DNA from: an uncultured Prevotella sp.
Lineage (GTDB): Bacteria; Bacteroidota; Bacteroidia; Bacteroidales; Bacteroidaceae
DNA length: 28,456 bases
Assembly: GCA_946998205.1 (NCBI GenBank)
Contig: CAMPYJ010000033.1
Coordinates: forward strand, 1 to 28,456
Reading direction: 5' to 3'
Both the position numbers and the translations under genes were made by a program. Below the pieces are notes generated by a model, which saw only the letters and a list, made by a program, of their open reading frames with translations, did not search any database and was not told the DNA's origin. Shown here piece by piece: positions 5,897 through 13,314 of this stretch; position 1 is the first letter of the stretch; each line of letters begins with the position of its first letter.

Positions 5897-8539
5897 ATGT
5901 GGAAGAGAACAAAACGTGTTCACGTTTCTTTCAACGCGGCCAAGGTGTTTCAGGTTGCGCGGCAGCCGGTAGATGCCGTGTTCCATTATCTTAACACCAC
6001 GACACATGGATTGCGACAGGAAGAAGCGGAGAAACGGCAGTCTGTATATGGAAAGAACGAGGTGATACATGAACAGAAAAAGAATCCTCTCGTCACTTTC
6101 GTCAAAGCTTTTATCAACCCCTTTGTAGGCGTACTTACGGTACTGATAGCCATATCGTTCGTGCTGGACGTACTCACGGCGCCACATGGCAAGCAGGACT
6201 GGACATCCATCATTATCGTCTCAACCATGATTGTGCTGAGCGCCATCTTGCGCTTTTGGCAAGAATGGAAGGCCAACCAATCGAGTGAGGCACTTCAAAA
6301 GCTGGTCACCAACACTTGTTACGTGCAGCGGTTGAATGACACTGGCGAGATTGCCATAGAAGACTTGGTGCCGGGCGATGTCGTGATGTTGGCGGCGGGC
6401 GACATGATACCGGCGGACATGCGCATTGTCGAGGCTAAAGATTTGTTCGTAAGTCAATCTACGTTGACGGGCGAATCAGATGCCGTGGAAAAGTTTTGCT
6501 CCATACAAGAAGAAAGCAATCATTCTGGAAGCGAGATAGAACTCGAGGATATTTGCTACATGGGCTCTAACGTGCTGAGCGGTTCCGCCAAGGGTATCGT
6601 GTTCGCGACAGGAAACGACACCTACATAGGGACTATTGCGAAGAACGTTGTAAAGCATAGGGCAACAACAGCTTTTGACAGAGGTATCACGAAAGTGAGT
6701 ATGTTGCTCATACGTTTCATGCTCTTTATGGTGCCTTTCGTGTTTTTGGTTAATGGTGTCACAAAGGGCGACTGGCTGCAAGCTTTCATCTTTGCCATCT
6801 CGGTTGCGGTAGGACTTACGCCAGAGATGTTACCCATGATAGTGAGCGCCAACCTATCCAAAGGGGCGTTAAAGATGTCTCGCAAAAAGACTATTGTCAA
6901 AGATTTGAACGCCATTCAGAACTTTGGCGCCATGAATGTGCTTTGCACTGACAAGACGGGCACGCTGACGCAAGACCATATCGTGTTGGAACAACATATA
7001 AACGCCGACGGAACGGAGGATGTGAACAACAGAATTTTGCGGCACGCATATTTCAACAGTTATTTCCAGACAGGTCTTAAGAACCTCATGGATTGTGCCA
7101 TCCTCTCACATGTAAAAGAGTTGCAGCTTGAATCGCTGAGCGACAATTATCACAAAGTGGACGAGATACCGTTCGACTTCGTGCGCAGGCGGATGTCGGT
7201 CGTGGTAGAGGATAATAAAGGAAAACGGCAAATCATCACCAAGGGCGCCGTGGAGGAGATGCTTTCCATTTGCTCGTATGCGGAAACGGATGGAGAGGTG
7301 AAGCCACTCACTGACAGCCTAAAGCAACGAGCCATGCGGATAGTGGAAGACATGAACAACAAAGGCATGCGTGTGTTGGCATTGGCTCGTAAGACCTTTT
7401 TGGATAAGGAAAACAACTTTGAGGTTGAAGACGAGTGCGAGATGGTTCTCATCGGGTACCTTGCTTTTCTTGATCCGCCAAAGGAGTCTGCCGCACAAGC
7501 CATTTGCGAACTTCATTCGCATGGAATAGAAATAAAGGTGTTGTCTGGAGATAATGACGCGGTGGTAAGAACTATCTCGAGACAAGTAGGTATCGATTCT
7601 ACCATTATGTACACGGGAGGAGAGTTGAGAGAAATGACTGCCGAGGAGAAAAGCGCAGCCGTGCAGAGGGGTACGCTCTTCGCTAAACTTACACCCATGC
7701 AGAAAGTAGAAATCATACAAATTTTGCAGAAACAAAACAATACGGTAGGATTCCTTGGCGATGGCATCAATGATGCCGCGGCGTTGAGAGAGTCGGATGT
7801 AGGCATTTCGGTAGACTCGGCTGTTGACATAGCAAAAGAAAGTGCCGACATCATCTTACTTGAGAAAGACTTGATGGTTCTTGAAGATGGGGTGGTAGAG
7901 GGAAGAAAGACTTTCGGAAACATCATCAAATACGTCAAGATGACAGCCAGTTCTAACTTTGGCAATATGTTCAGTGTCATGGTGGCGAGTGCTTTCCTCC
8001 CCTTCTTGCCCATGTTGCCGATACATCTGCTGATACAAAATTTGCTGTACGACATTTCTCAGACTACCATTCCTTTTGATCGTATGGACAAAGACTATTT
8101 GAGCAAACCTCGAGTATGGGATTCTTCAGACCTCAGTCATTTCATGATACTGATAGGTCCTATCAGCTCTGTGTTCGACATTGCGACCTATGCCCTTATG
8201 TGGTGGATGTTTGATTGCAATCGTGTGGACATGGCATCTTTGTTTCAATCTGGCTGGTTCGTGGAAGGTCTGCTTTCGCAAACACTCATTGTTCACATGA
8301 TACGCACGCGCAAAATACCTTTTGTGCAAAGCACCGCGTCGTGGCCAGTACTCTTCATGACTTTCACCATCATGGTTCTTGGCATCTGTATGCCTTTCAC
8401 CAACTTGGGCGCTTCGATAGGTTTCACACCGTTGCCTTGGAATTATTTTCCCTGGCTGTTGGCTATTTTGTTTTGTTATTGTTTGCTTACACAAGGTATC
8501 AAGGTTTTATATATACGCAAATACAAAAGATGGTTATGA
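5897..8539 (+). CDS. mgtA: Magnesium-translocating P-type ATPase (MgtA/MgtB type)
   Basis: The 880-residue inner-membrane pump imports Mg2+ with ATP hydrolysis. It resembles Escherichia coli MgtA across its length, including the membrane stretch KMTASSNFGNMFSVMVASAF and the region LFQSGWFVEGLLSQTLIVHM. Visible motifs are an N-terminal cation-ATPase domain, the actuator loop TGES (191-194), the phosphorylated Asp352 in CTDKTGTLT, the nucleotide-binding region with DEIPFDFVRRRMSVV, and the hinge GDGINDAAALRESD (621 onward). Length is normal and no key residue is missing. The downstream gene begins within its stop codon (ATGA). The position after a two-component system suggests, but does not prove, control by it. 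Confidence 0.96.
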   Translation: MWKRTKRVHVSFNAAKVFQVARQPVDAVFHYLNTTTHGLRQEEAEKRQSVYGKNEVIHEQKKNPLVTFVKAFINPFVGVLTVLIAISFVLDVLTAPHGKQDWTSIIIVSTMIVLSAILRFWQEWKANQSSEALQKLVTNTCYVQRLNDTGEIAIEDLVPGDVVMLAAGDMIPADMRIVEAKDLFVSQSTLTGESDAVEKFCSIQEESNHSGSEIELEDICYMGSNVLSGSAKGIVFATGNDTYIGTIAKNVVKHRATTAFDRGITKVSMLLIRFMLFMVPFVFLVNGVTKGDWLQAFIFAISVAVGLTPEMLPMIVSANLSKGALKMSRKKTIVKDLNAIQNFGAMNVLCTDKTGTLTQDHIVLEQHINADGTEDVNNRILRHAYFNSYFQTGLKNLMDCAILSHVKELQLESLSDNYHKVDEIPFDFVRRRMSVVVEDNKGKRQIITKGAVEEMLSICSYAETDGEVKPLTDSLKQRAMRIVEDMNNKGMRVLALARKTFLDKENNFEVEDECEMVLIGYLAFLDPPKESAAQAICELHSHGIEIKVLSGDNDAVVRTISRQVGIDSTIMYTGGELREMTAEEKSAAVQRGTLFAKLTPMQKVEIIQILQKQNNTVGFLGDGINDAAALRESDVGISVDSAVDIAKESADIILLEKDLMVLEDGVVEGRKTFGNIIKYVKMTASSNFGNMFSVMVASAFLPFLPMLPIHLLIQNLLYDISQTTIPFDRMDKDYLSKPRVWDSSDLSHFMILIGPISSVFDIATYALMWWMFDCNRVDMASLFQSGWFVEGLLSQTLIVHMIRTRKIPFVQSTASWPVLFMTFTIMVLGICMPFTNLGASIGFTPLPWNYFPWLLAILFCYCLLTQGIKVLYIRKYKRWL

Positions 8540-9570
8540 AAGAAAGGATGTTGTTGCTTGTGATGGGCTGTGCCGTTCATTATATGGGGCTTGCGCAAAA
8601 GGTGTCAGGGCAATACACTACCGAGTGGCAATGCGCAAAGAGCGGGAAAAGCAATCTTGTAAATTTGCTCAGACTGCAGGCAAGCATACCCATGGGGCGG
8701 CATTCATCCTTCGGTCTTGCGACTATTCATATAGTGAGAGCGCATGGAAACATCGTCAATGATTATCAAACGTTTTCTAACATAGAAGAAGAAAATTGTT
8801 TGGCGGCCATCGCACTATTGGGGTACACTAAAGAATGGGAACATTACAAACTGTTTGCTGGTGTGCGAAATGTGAACGAGGATTTCTTCACCTCTGCCTG
8901 TACATCGCTTTTCACAAACAGCTCGTGTGGAATCTTTCCCACACTGTCCGCAAGCTATCCCATCGCCAACTATCCTATGAGTGGGCTTACGCTCTTTTTT
9001 GAGGCTCATAAGGGAGCGTATAGGTTTAGGAATGCTTTATACAACGGAAGAGGATATAATGGATGGACGCGCGACAATCTGCCGTTTACGCTCAATCCTA
9101 AAAATGACGGCGTTTTTGACGTGGCAGAGTTCAAGTACAGTATTCATCACTCGTCCTATTTTGTGGGTGCGGCTTATCACTCTGCCTCGCGTGTCGCCAA
9201 TATGAAGTATGGAAGTATGGCTGAGTGTCGCCAAAAGGCGAGCGCGGCTTGGTGGATATATGCCGAACAGAATGTTGGAACCTATCATGACGGAAGTCTT
9301 AACCTCATGGCTCAATATTCAGAGAACACCGACGTCAACGCGGGCTGCCATCGGTATGCCGAAATAGGATGCGTATATAACAAAAGGGAGATGAACGCTG
9401 GACTTTCCTTGCAATATGCTCATTTCAAACAGGGAGAAGAAGGGTCGGTAGAGGTGACGTGTCAAAAACAGATAAGCAAGTCTGCAAGTGTACAGCCAGT
9501 GTTGCAATACATTAAAAACAATCAAGGCGATTTCGCTGTCGCAATGTGTCGGATGTATTGTCACTTCTAA
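8536..9570 (+). CDS. Outer-membrane beta-barrel protein, possibly carbohydrate-porin (OprB)-like
   Basis: The 344-residue protein begins at the ATG that overlaps the mgtA stop codon (ATGA). The longer in-frame start at 8215 lies deep inside mgtA and is rejected. The N-terminus is a signal peptide (MKERMLLLVMGCAVHYMGLAQ). The remainder is rich in aromatic residues and alternating polar/hydrophobic strands, as in outer-membrane barrels. Stretches such as FAGVRNVNEDFF, SCGIFPTLSASYPIANYP and FRNALYNGRGYNGW are reminiscent of OprB-type porins. Translational coupling to mgtA suggests a linked role, perhaps outer-membrane passage of cations, but this is inference. The TAA stop lies at the edge of a repeat. 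Confidence 0.7.
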   Translation: MKERMLLLVMGCAVHYMGLAQKVSGQYTTEWQCAKSGKSNLVNLLRLQASIPMGRHSSFGLATIHIVRAHGNIVNDYQTFSNIEEENCLAAIALLGYTKEWEHYKLFAGVRNVNEDFFTSACTSLFTNSSCGIFPTLSASYPIANYPMSGLTLFFEAHKGAYRFRNALYNGRGYNGWTRDNLPFTLNPKNDGVFDVAEFKYSIHHSSYFVGAAYHSASRVANMKYGSMAECRQKASAAWWIYAEQNVGTYHDGSLNLMAQYSENTDVNAGCHRYAEIGCVYNKREMNAGLSLQYAHFKQGEEGSVEVTCQKQISKSASVQPVLQYIKNNQGDFAVAMCRMYCHF

Positions 9571-9846
9571 GGGCGGATCTATAAAGGGCGGTTCTATAAA
9601 TTACCACCGTATATAGTCATTAAAATTTTATGAAATCCGTTTTGTTATCTTTTGGCTTCTTTTTATATTAAACGGGCTGCGCCTCAACAATTCAAACAAG
9701 TTTGATTGCATTCGGCTTGCTCCGTTTTTGGTTCAAAATGTAAGATTGTTCAGTCGTGTAGCTCGCTACACTCCTTTCACACTCTTGCATTTTGACCTCA
9801 AAAATAAGCTCAAAATCTAACAAAGCTAATTTATAGAACCAGCCTA
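9566..9846 (-). repeat. Long, diverged copy of the dispersed repeat in reverse orientation, with a nested end
   Basis: On the plus strand it reads TAAGGGCGGATCTATAA, then immediately AGGGCGGTTCTATAAATTA, so one terminus is nested in another. Then come the complement of the TTTACGGTGGTAA block, about 100 bp absent from the other copies, the reversed hairpin centred on GTGTAG (9756-9761) and CTACAC (9766-9771), and the opposite end GCTAATTTATAGAACCAGCC. The hairpin centre differs from the other copies by a paired change (GTATAG/CTATAC there). Confidence 0.85.
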
Positions 9847-10057
9847 CACTGACTTACAGCCTTTTTGTGCGAATTTATGCAAATATTTTTTCAGGACATG
9901 AACAACGACTATTTACGAAAGTACGTTCTTGTCATATAGACTCAAAATTAACCGCAACGCAAACTATCAAACCATGTAGTATATATTCGTTATTGTTACG
10001 TTTTACACAAAAACATATAGTAGTTATAACAAATTATCAAAAAAAAGACAATTTTTA
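9847..10057. other. AT-rich intergenic stretch, no gene seen
   Basis: Between the repeat and the promoter at 10058 there is only a short 67-codon frame (9867-10070) that overlaps the promoter and shows no signal, domain or start context. I see nothing else here. Confidence 0.5.
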
Positions 10058-10089
10058 TTTGTTTAATTAAAAAAGTGTTTTTACATTTG
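10058..10089 (+). promoter_or_regulatory. Strong Bacteroidetes promoter TTTG-N20-TACATTTG
   Basis: TTTG at 10058-10061 and TACATTTG at 10082-10089 match both consensus boxes with 20-bp spacing. This is the best promoter in the window. Transcription would start near 10096, leaving a leader of about 155 nt before the ATG at 10251. Confidence 0.75.
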
Positions 10090-10250
10090 CAAGCGATAAG
10101 CTTGTCTTAAAAATATCTAACAATAAAAAGAATTATTTTGAGAAAAAAAACAAATTCAATCGCTTATGCAAGTGCAAAACTCTGGGTTACAGAACCTACA
10201 ACAAGGCGTAAATTCTGAAATAAATTATCAACAACTTAACTTTATAAAAC

Positions 10251-10757
10251 ATGAGACGAACATTTCTTCTCTTATTGCTGTCAACCTTCTGTATGCTCAG
10301 CAATGCACAGGTATCTGAATTATCAAGCACCTTAGGTGTAGACTTTGGTTCAACTTATAATCACAAGATTATCACACCACACATAACCTACTCTTATGCG
10401 CTTACCCCGAAATTATCAGTCGGCATAAGAGCCGAAGATGCCATAACAATGCAGAGGGACAAAAATGGCAATAAGATTGGCGATGACAGATTGACGTTAG
10501 GTGGACAAGTTGGATACAAGGCTTTCGACCTCATCAAGTTAATAAATGTAGAACCTCGCATAATAGTAGGTCACAGCATCAATAGTGGTAGAAATCAAGA
10601 TTATCTTTACTATCAGGCTGGTATCTATTTGAATTGCAGCTTCGACAAAGGTTCTAAACCTGAATTTGGTTTTGGCTTCCGCAACAACTTCTATCACCAC
10701 GGCTTGGATAAGAATAAAATCGTATTCTTTGTATCATACGCCTTTATGTTACGATAA
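10251..10757 (+). CDS. Small outer-membrane beta-barrel protein of unknown function
   Basis: The 168-residue protein starts with a signal peptide (MRRTFLLLLLSTFCMLSNAQ, cleavage probably before Val21). The mature part shows alternating hydrophobic strands: DFGSTYNHKIITPHITYSYA, LSVGIRAEDA, LTLGGQVGYKAF, IIVGHSINSG and a final IVFFVSYAFMLR ending in an aromatic/charged strand typical of barrel C-termini. This fits an 8-stranded OmpA/OmpW-sized barrel without a periplasmic domain. It is monocistronic, with its own promoter (10058-10089) and terminator (10790-10838). No specific function is recognisable. Confidence 0.75.
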   Translation: MRRTFLLLLLSTFCMLSNAQVSELSSTLGVDFGSTYNHKIITPHITYSYALTPKLSVGIRAEDAITMQRDKNGNKIGDDRLTLGGQVGYKAFDLIKLINVEPRIIVGHSINSGRNQDYLYYQAGIYLNCSFDKGSKPEFGFGFRNNFYHHGLDKNKIVFFVSYAFMLR

Positions 10758-10789
10758 AAAAGTAGAAAATCAATCATAGCATCATAATT

Positions 10790-10838
10790 CCGACTAACGC
10801 CGACTTTATATACAAAAGTCATGTTAGTCGGTTTTTTT
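10790..10838 (+). terminator. Intrinsic terminator
   Basis: CCGACTAAC (10790-10798) pairs with GTTAGTCGG (10823-10831). An inner GACTTT/AAAGTC-like stem lies between them, and seven T follow. Confidence 0.85.
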
Positions 10839-10850
10839 AGCCCAAAGCTC

Positions 10851-10879
10851 TAAAGGCTGGTTCTATAAACCAGCCTTTA
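10851..10879. repeat. 29-bp palindromic minimal form of the dispersed repeat
   Basis: TAAAGGCTGG, TTCTATAAA and CCAGCCTTTA form a 10-bp perfect stem. The left arm plus loop equals the terminal repeat (GGCTGGTTCTATAAA) of the dispersed family. It lies between two convergent genes. Confidence 0.7.
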
Positions 10880-10936
10880 GTATTTACGATACTATTTGAT
10901 TTCTACAGCTGAATAGCTGTCTTATTACTGCACCCC

Positions 10937-11938
10937 TTATTCCTGTTCGATTTCAGCACCGATTCGTAGCGTGTTGCCAAGGTCGTCTACCTTGAAGATG
11001 TGTACCCGTTCTTCACTTTTGTTAGGTTGATGCAGCGTAAGGCAGAGCTGTCCACTGAAGGTGCGGAAGAGCATGCCATGCCCACCATCGTTGCGGTAGA
11101 TGGGTTCGGGCTGTTGCTTCCACGGACCGGCTATCTTGCCTGTAACCGATTCGGCGATGCCCGTAGTGTATTCGCCCTTGTGATAACTCGACCATATCAT
11201 GAGCAGCTTGCCTGTGCGTGTGCGATAGAGATAGCAGCCGTCAGTGATGACGGATCTTGGCAGTCCTTTCTCTTCCATGCCCGTAGTGGTTGCCCATGGC
11301 GCGGCCGACCCGTGGAAGAGCATCTGCGGCGCACCTACGGCTTTTGAGAGGTCGGGCGAAAGTCGTATTGCGTTCACGGCTCCGTCACCCAGTTGCACCC
11401 ACTCATGGCAGTACACCATGTAGGGGACGCCATCTTCCACCCACAATGTCCCGTCAAGCGCCATCTCGTCGAGTGGCGTCTGTTGGTGTGTTGACAGCGG
11501 CAGAAACGGACCGTCTGGCTTGTCGGCGCGCAGTATCTGTGTGCCGCGCCAGGTGTATTCGGGCCAGCCCTCCACTTTTTTCTTCCAAACAATGTCGCTG
11601 TTCACGGTGACGAAGGCATAGTATTTCCCCCGGTATTCGTGTACTTCCGGAGCCCAAATCGTCCCTGTGCTCCAGTTGGTCGACGGCAGTGTGAGAACCT
11701 GTTTGGGACCTCGCCACGCATGCAGGTCGGCGCTGGTGTACACCTCCACACCTCCCACCATGGTTCCATCGGGCTTCTTCACGCTGTTCGAGCGATAGAG
11801 ATAATAGGTATGTGTTGGTTTGTCTGCAAGGATGCAAGGGTCGCGGAAAGGTAGTGTCTTGAGTGACACTTTCTTCGTTTGCGCGCTTGTGGCGATGGCG
11901 GCAAGTGCGACAAAAGCGGTAAGAATGATTGCTTTCAT
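10937..11938 (-). CDS. Glycoside hydrolase family 43 protein (arabinan/xylan-type)
   Basis: I chose the ATG at 11938, which gives a signal peptide (MKAIILTAFVALAAIATSAQ) and 333 residues. The longer frame upstream adds 32 basic residues with no export signal. The five-bladed propeller motifs are recognisable: RDPCI with the catalytic-base Asp33, WAPEVHEYRGKYYAF, ALDGTLWVEDG with Asp162, SVITDGCYLYRTRTGKLLMI, and GGHGMLFRTFSGQLCLTLHQ. These fit GH43 enzymes cutting alpha-L-arabinosyl or beta-D-xylosyl linkages in plant polysaccharide. The exact substrate cannot be read. The position where the general-acid Glu is often found in a TEG motif here reads TDG (Asp233). No SusC/D genes are adjacent, so it is not in a classical PUL. 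Confidence 0.88.
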   Translation of the reverse strand: MKAIILTAFVALAAIATSAQTKKVSLKTLPFRDPCILADKPTHTYYLYRSNSVKKPDGTMVGGVEVYTSADLHAWRGPKQVLTLPSTNWSTGTIWAPEVHEYRGKYYAFVTVNSDIVWKKKVEGWPEYTWRGTQILRADKPDGPFLPLSTHQQTPLDEMALDGTLWVEDGVPYMVYCHEWVQLGDGAVNAIRLSPDLSKAVGAPQMLFHGSAAPWATTTGMEEKGLPRSVITDGCYLYRTRTGKLLMIWSSYHKGEYTTGIAESVTGKIAGPWKQQPEPIYRNDGGHGMLFRTFSGQLCLTLHQPNKSEERVHIFKVDDLGNTLRIGAEIEQE

Positions 11939-12057
11939 GATTTTTCTGTATGATGATGGTTTTCGCGTAATCGTTTTCTTCATGAACGCCGTGTGCCGTT
12001 CTTGGTTCCGGCGCTCGGTTCGGTTAGTCGTCAAGGCATTGAAGCGGTGGTGTAAGC

Positions 12058-12096
12058 AAAAAGCCCTGCCAATCTGTCAACAGACTAACAGGGCTT
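12058..12096 (-). terminator. Terminator of the tRNA gene (minus strand)
   Basis: On the minus strand AAAGCCCTGTTAGTCTGT pairs with ACAGATTGGCAGGGCTTTTT, ending in a T run. It lies directly after the encoded CCA of the tRNA. Confidence 0.8.
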
Positions 12097-12173
12097 TGGT
12101 AGCGGGAACCGGGATTGAACCGGTGACCTCATGATTATGAATCATGCGCTCTAACCAGCTGAGCTATCCCGCC
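12097..12173 (-). tRNA. tRNA-Met (CAU anticodon), CCA encoded
   Basis: The minus strand folds into a full cloverleaf. The acceptor is GGCGGGA/TCCCGCT with a G-U first pair and discriminator A. The D arm contains AGCTCAGCTGGTTAGAGC. The anticodon arm is CATGA-TTCATAA-TCATG with anticodon CAT. The T arm is ACCGG-TTCAATC-CCGGT. CCA is encoded at 12097-12099. A CAU anticodon may be elongator Met or lysidine-modified Ile2. The overall shape favours elongator Met, but I cannot exclude Ile2. Confidence 0.92.
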
Positions 12174-12193
12174 ATGCCGTTCATTTGCGGCTG

Positions 12194-12225
12194 CAAAGAT
12201 ACTACAATATTTTTAAATACACAAT
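12194..12225 (-). promoter_or_regulatory. Promoter of the tRNA gene (minus strand)
   Basis: On the minus strand ATTG (12222-12225) and TATCTTTG (12194-12201) are separated by 20 bp, matching the Bacteroidetes promoter. They lie 20 bp upstream of the tRNA 5' end. Confidence 0.7.
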
Positions 12226-13266
12226 AAAACTGTATTTTTTTTTGTTTCGTTACATGCGGCTCTTTCATTTTGAGAGGTTGTTTGTTGTCAAAAGCAATCC
12301 TATTTTTTTTGCGCCGACAACGAATTGGAGTGAATGAAGCGAGACTGATGGTCTTGTTTGGCTCATTCGTTGCGCTCGCGTCATTCGTCGTTCAACAACA
12401 TGGTCCTTTCATGAAAGAACCGTGCGATTCTGGTGGCGGATGCGGAAGATGCGGTTGCGCGCGTGGAGCCATGTTTTGTAAGATGCTGCTTTGCGGATGA
12501 TTACATTCTCAAGATGGTCGATTTAGCCGATGATGACGACGTGTATGCCATGAAAGGTTTGCGGTAGCGCATCTTGCCGCACTTGCCGCGCTTCAGCGGT
12601 CTTTGAGTGGGCGGATTGCTTTCTCGTACAAGCTTCATCACGCCCCTGCATGTGGCGTTTCCTCCTCGTTTCCGTTCTTGCTGTTGTCAGAAAAAATGAC
12701 AATAAAATGGTTTCTCTAAAATACTGAAATAGAAATGGCGGACAGATGATGACGCTGCGGTCGTCACTTTTTGAGTGGGAAAAACATCCTGATGATGCCG
12801 AGAGCATTGAGCTGTGAAGGCAACCCCAACGCTTTTCTCCTCCTATATGCGTCATTTTCGACCATCAAACGCATGCTTTTTACGGCTAAAATGCTGTTCA
12901 AAACGTGAAAACGCATGAATAAAACGTGCCGGTAAAAACCGTGATAACTGCAACTGCTTGATAGGAAAGAGGATACGGATTTCGCACATGCTTGCAAAAT
13001 TTGCGAGCGGTTGGCTGATTGCTGACAAATAAACGAATTATGACGGGGTGCTTGTCAATAAAATTGATTGCGTCACGCCGTTAGTCATTGCTCAGGCTTA
13101 TCATGAGAATAAGTTGATGAGCATGGCGAATAATTATGCCGTGGTTTGATGTATGGTGATGACCCATGTTGATTTTTGACATCCAACCACCTTTTATAAA
13201 TGCACGAGCCGTGTGGGCGTCATGCTTAAAAAAGCGAAAATTGACCCATATCTTATTTTTTTATGT
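12226..13266. other. About 1 kb without a credible gene
   Basis: Short frames occur on both strands (for example 12270-12500 plus, 12523-12855 and 12764-12997 minus). They overlap or lack start context, are unusually rich in Cys, Gly, Arg or His, and show no domain. An imperfect inverted repeat (GTGAATGAAGCGAG near 12330 against CGCTCGCGTCATTC near 12375) is present. The region may hold a decayed gene or an RNA that I cannot recognise. Confidence 0.45.
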
Positions 13267-13274
13267 TATTTTTG
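13267..13274 (+). promoter_or_regulatory. Candidate -7 element (TATTTTTG) of lptG-ribBA
   Basis: TATTTTTG fits TAnnTTTG and lies 40 bp before the lptG start. A TTG at 13241-13243 is the nearest -33 candidate, but its spacing of 23 bp is long. Confidence 0.5.
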
Positions 13275-13314
13275 CATGTCGTTCGTACACGTGTACAACA
13301 TATCAATGGCTTAG

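Noticed and set aside
8215..8535. N-terminal extension of the porin-like ORF
   Set aside because: It overlaps mgtA in another frame. The ATG at 8536 gives a signal peptide and ATGA coupling with the mgtA stop.
9867..10070. 67-aa ORF upstream of the small barrel gene
   Set aside because: It overlaps the promoter at 10058-10089, has no domain or start signal and is AT-rich by-chance sequence.
12523..12997. Two overlapping minus-strand ORFs in the tRNA-lptG gap
   Set aside because: They overlap each other in different frames, have no recognisable domain and no promoter. A tail such as SQLNALGIIRMF looks protein-like, but I cannot support a gene.
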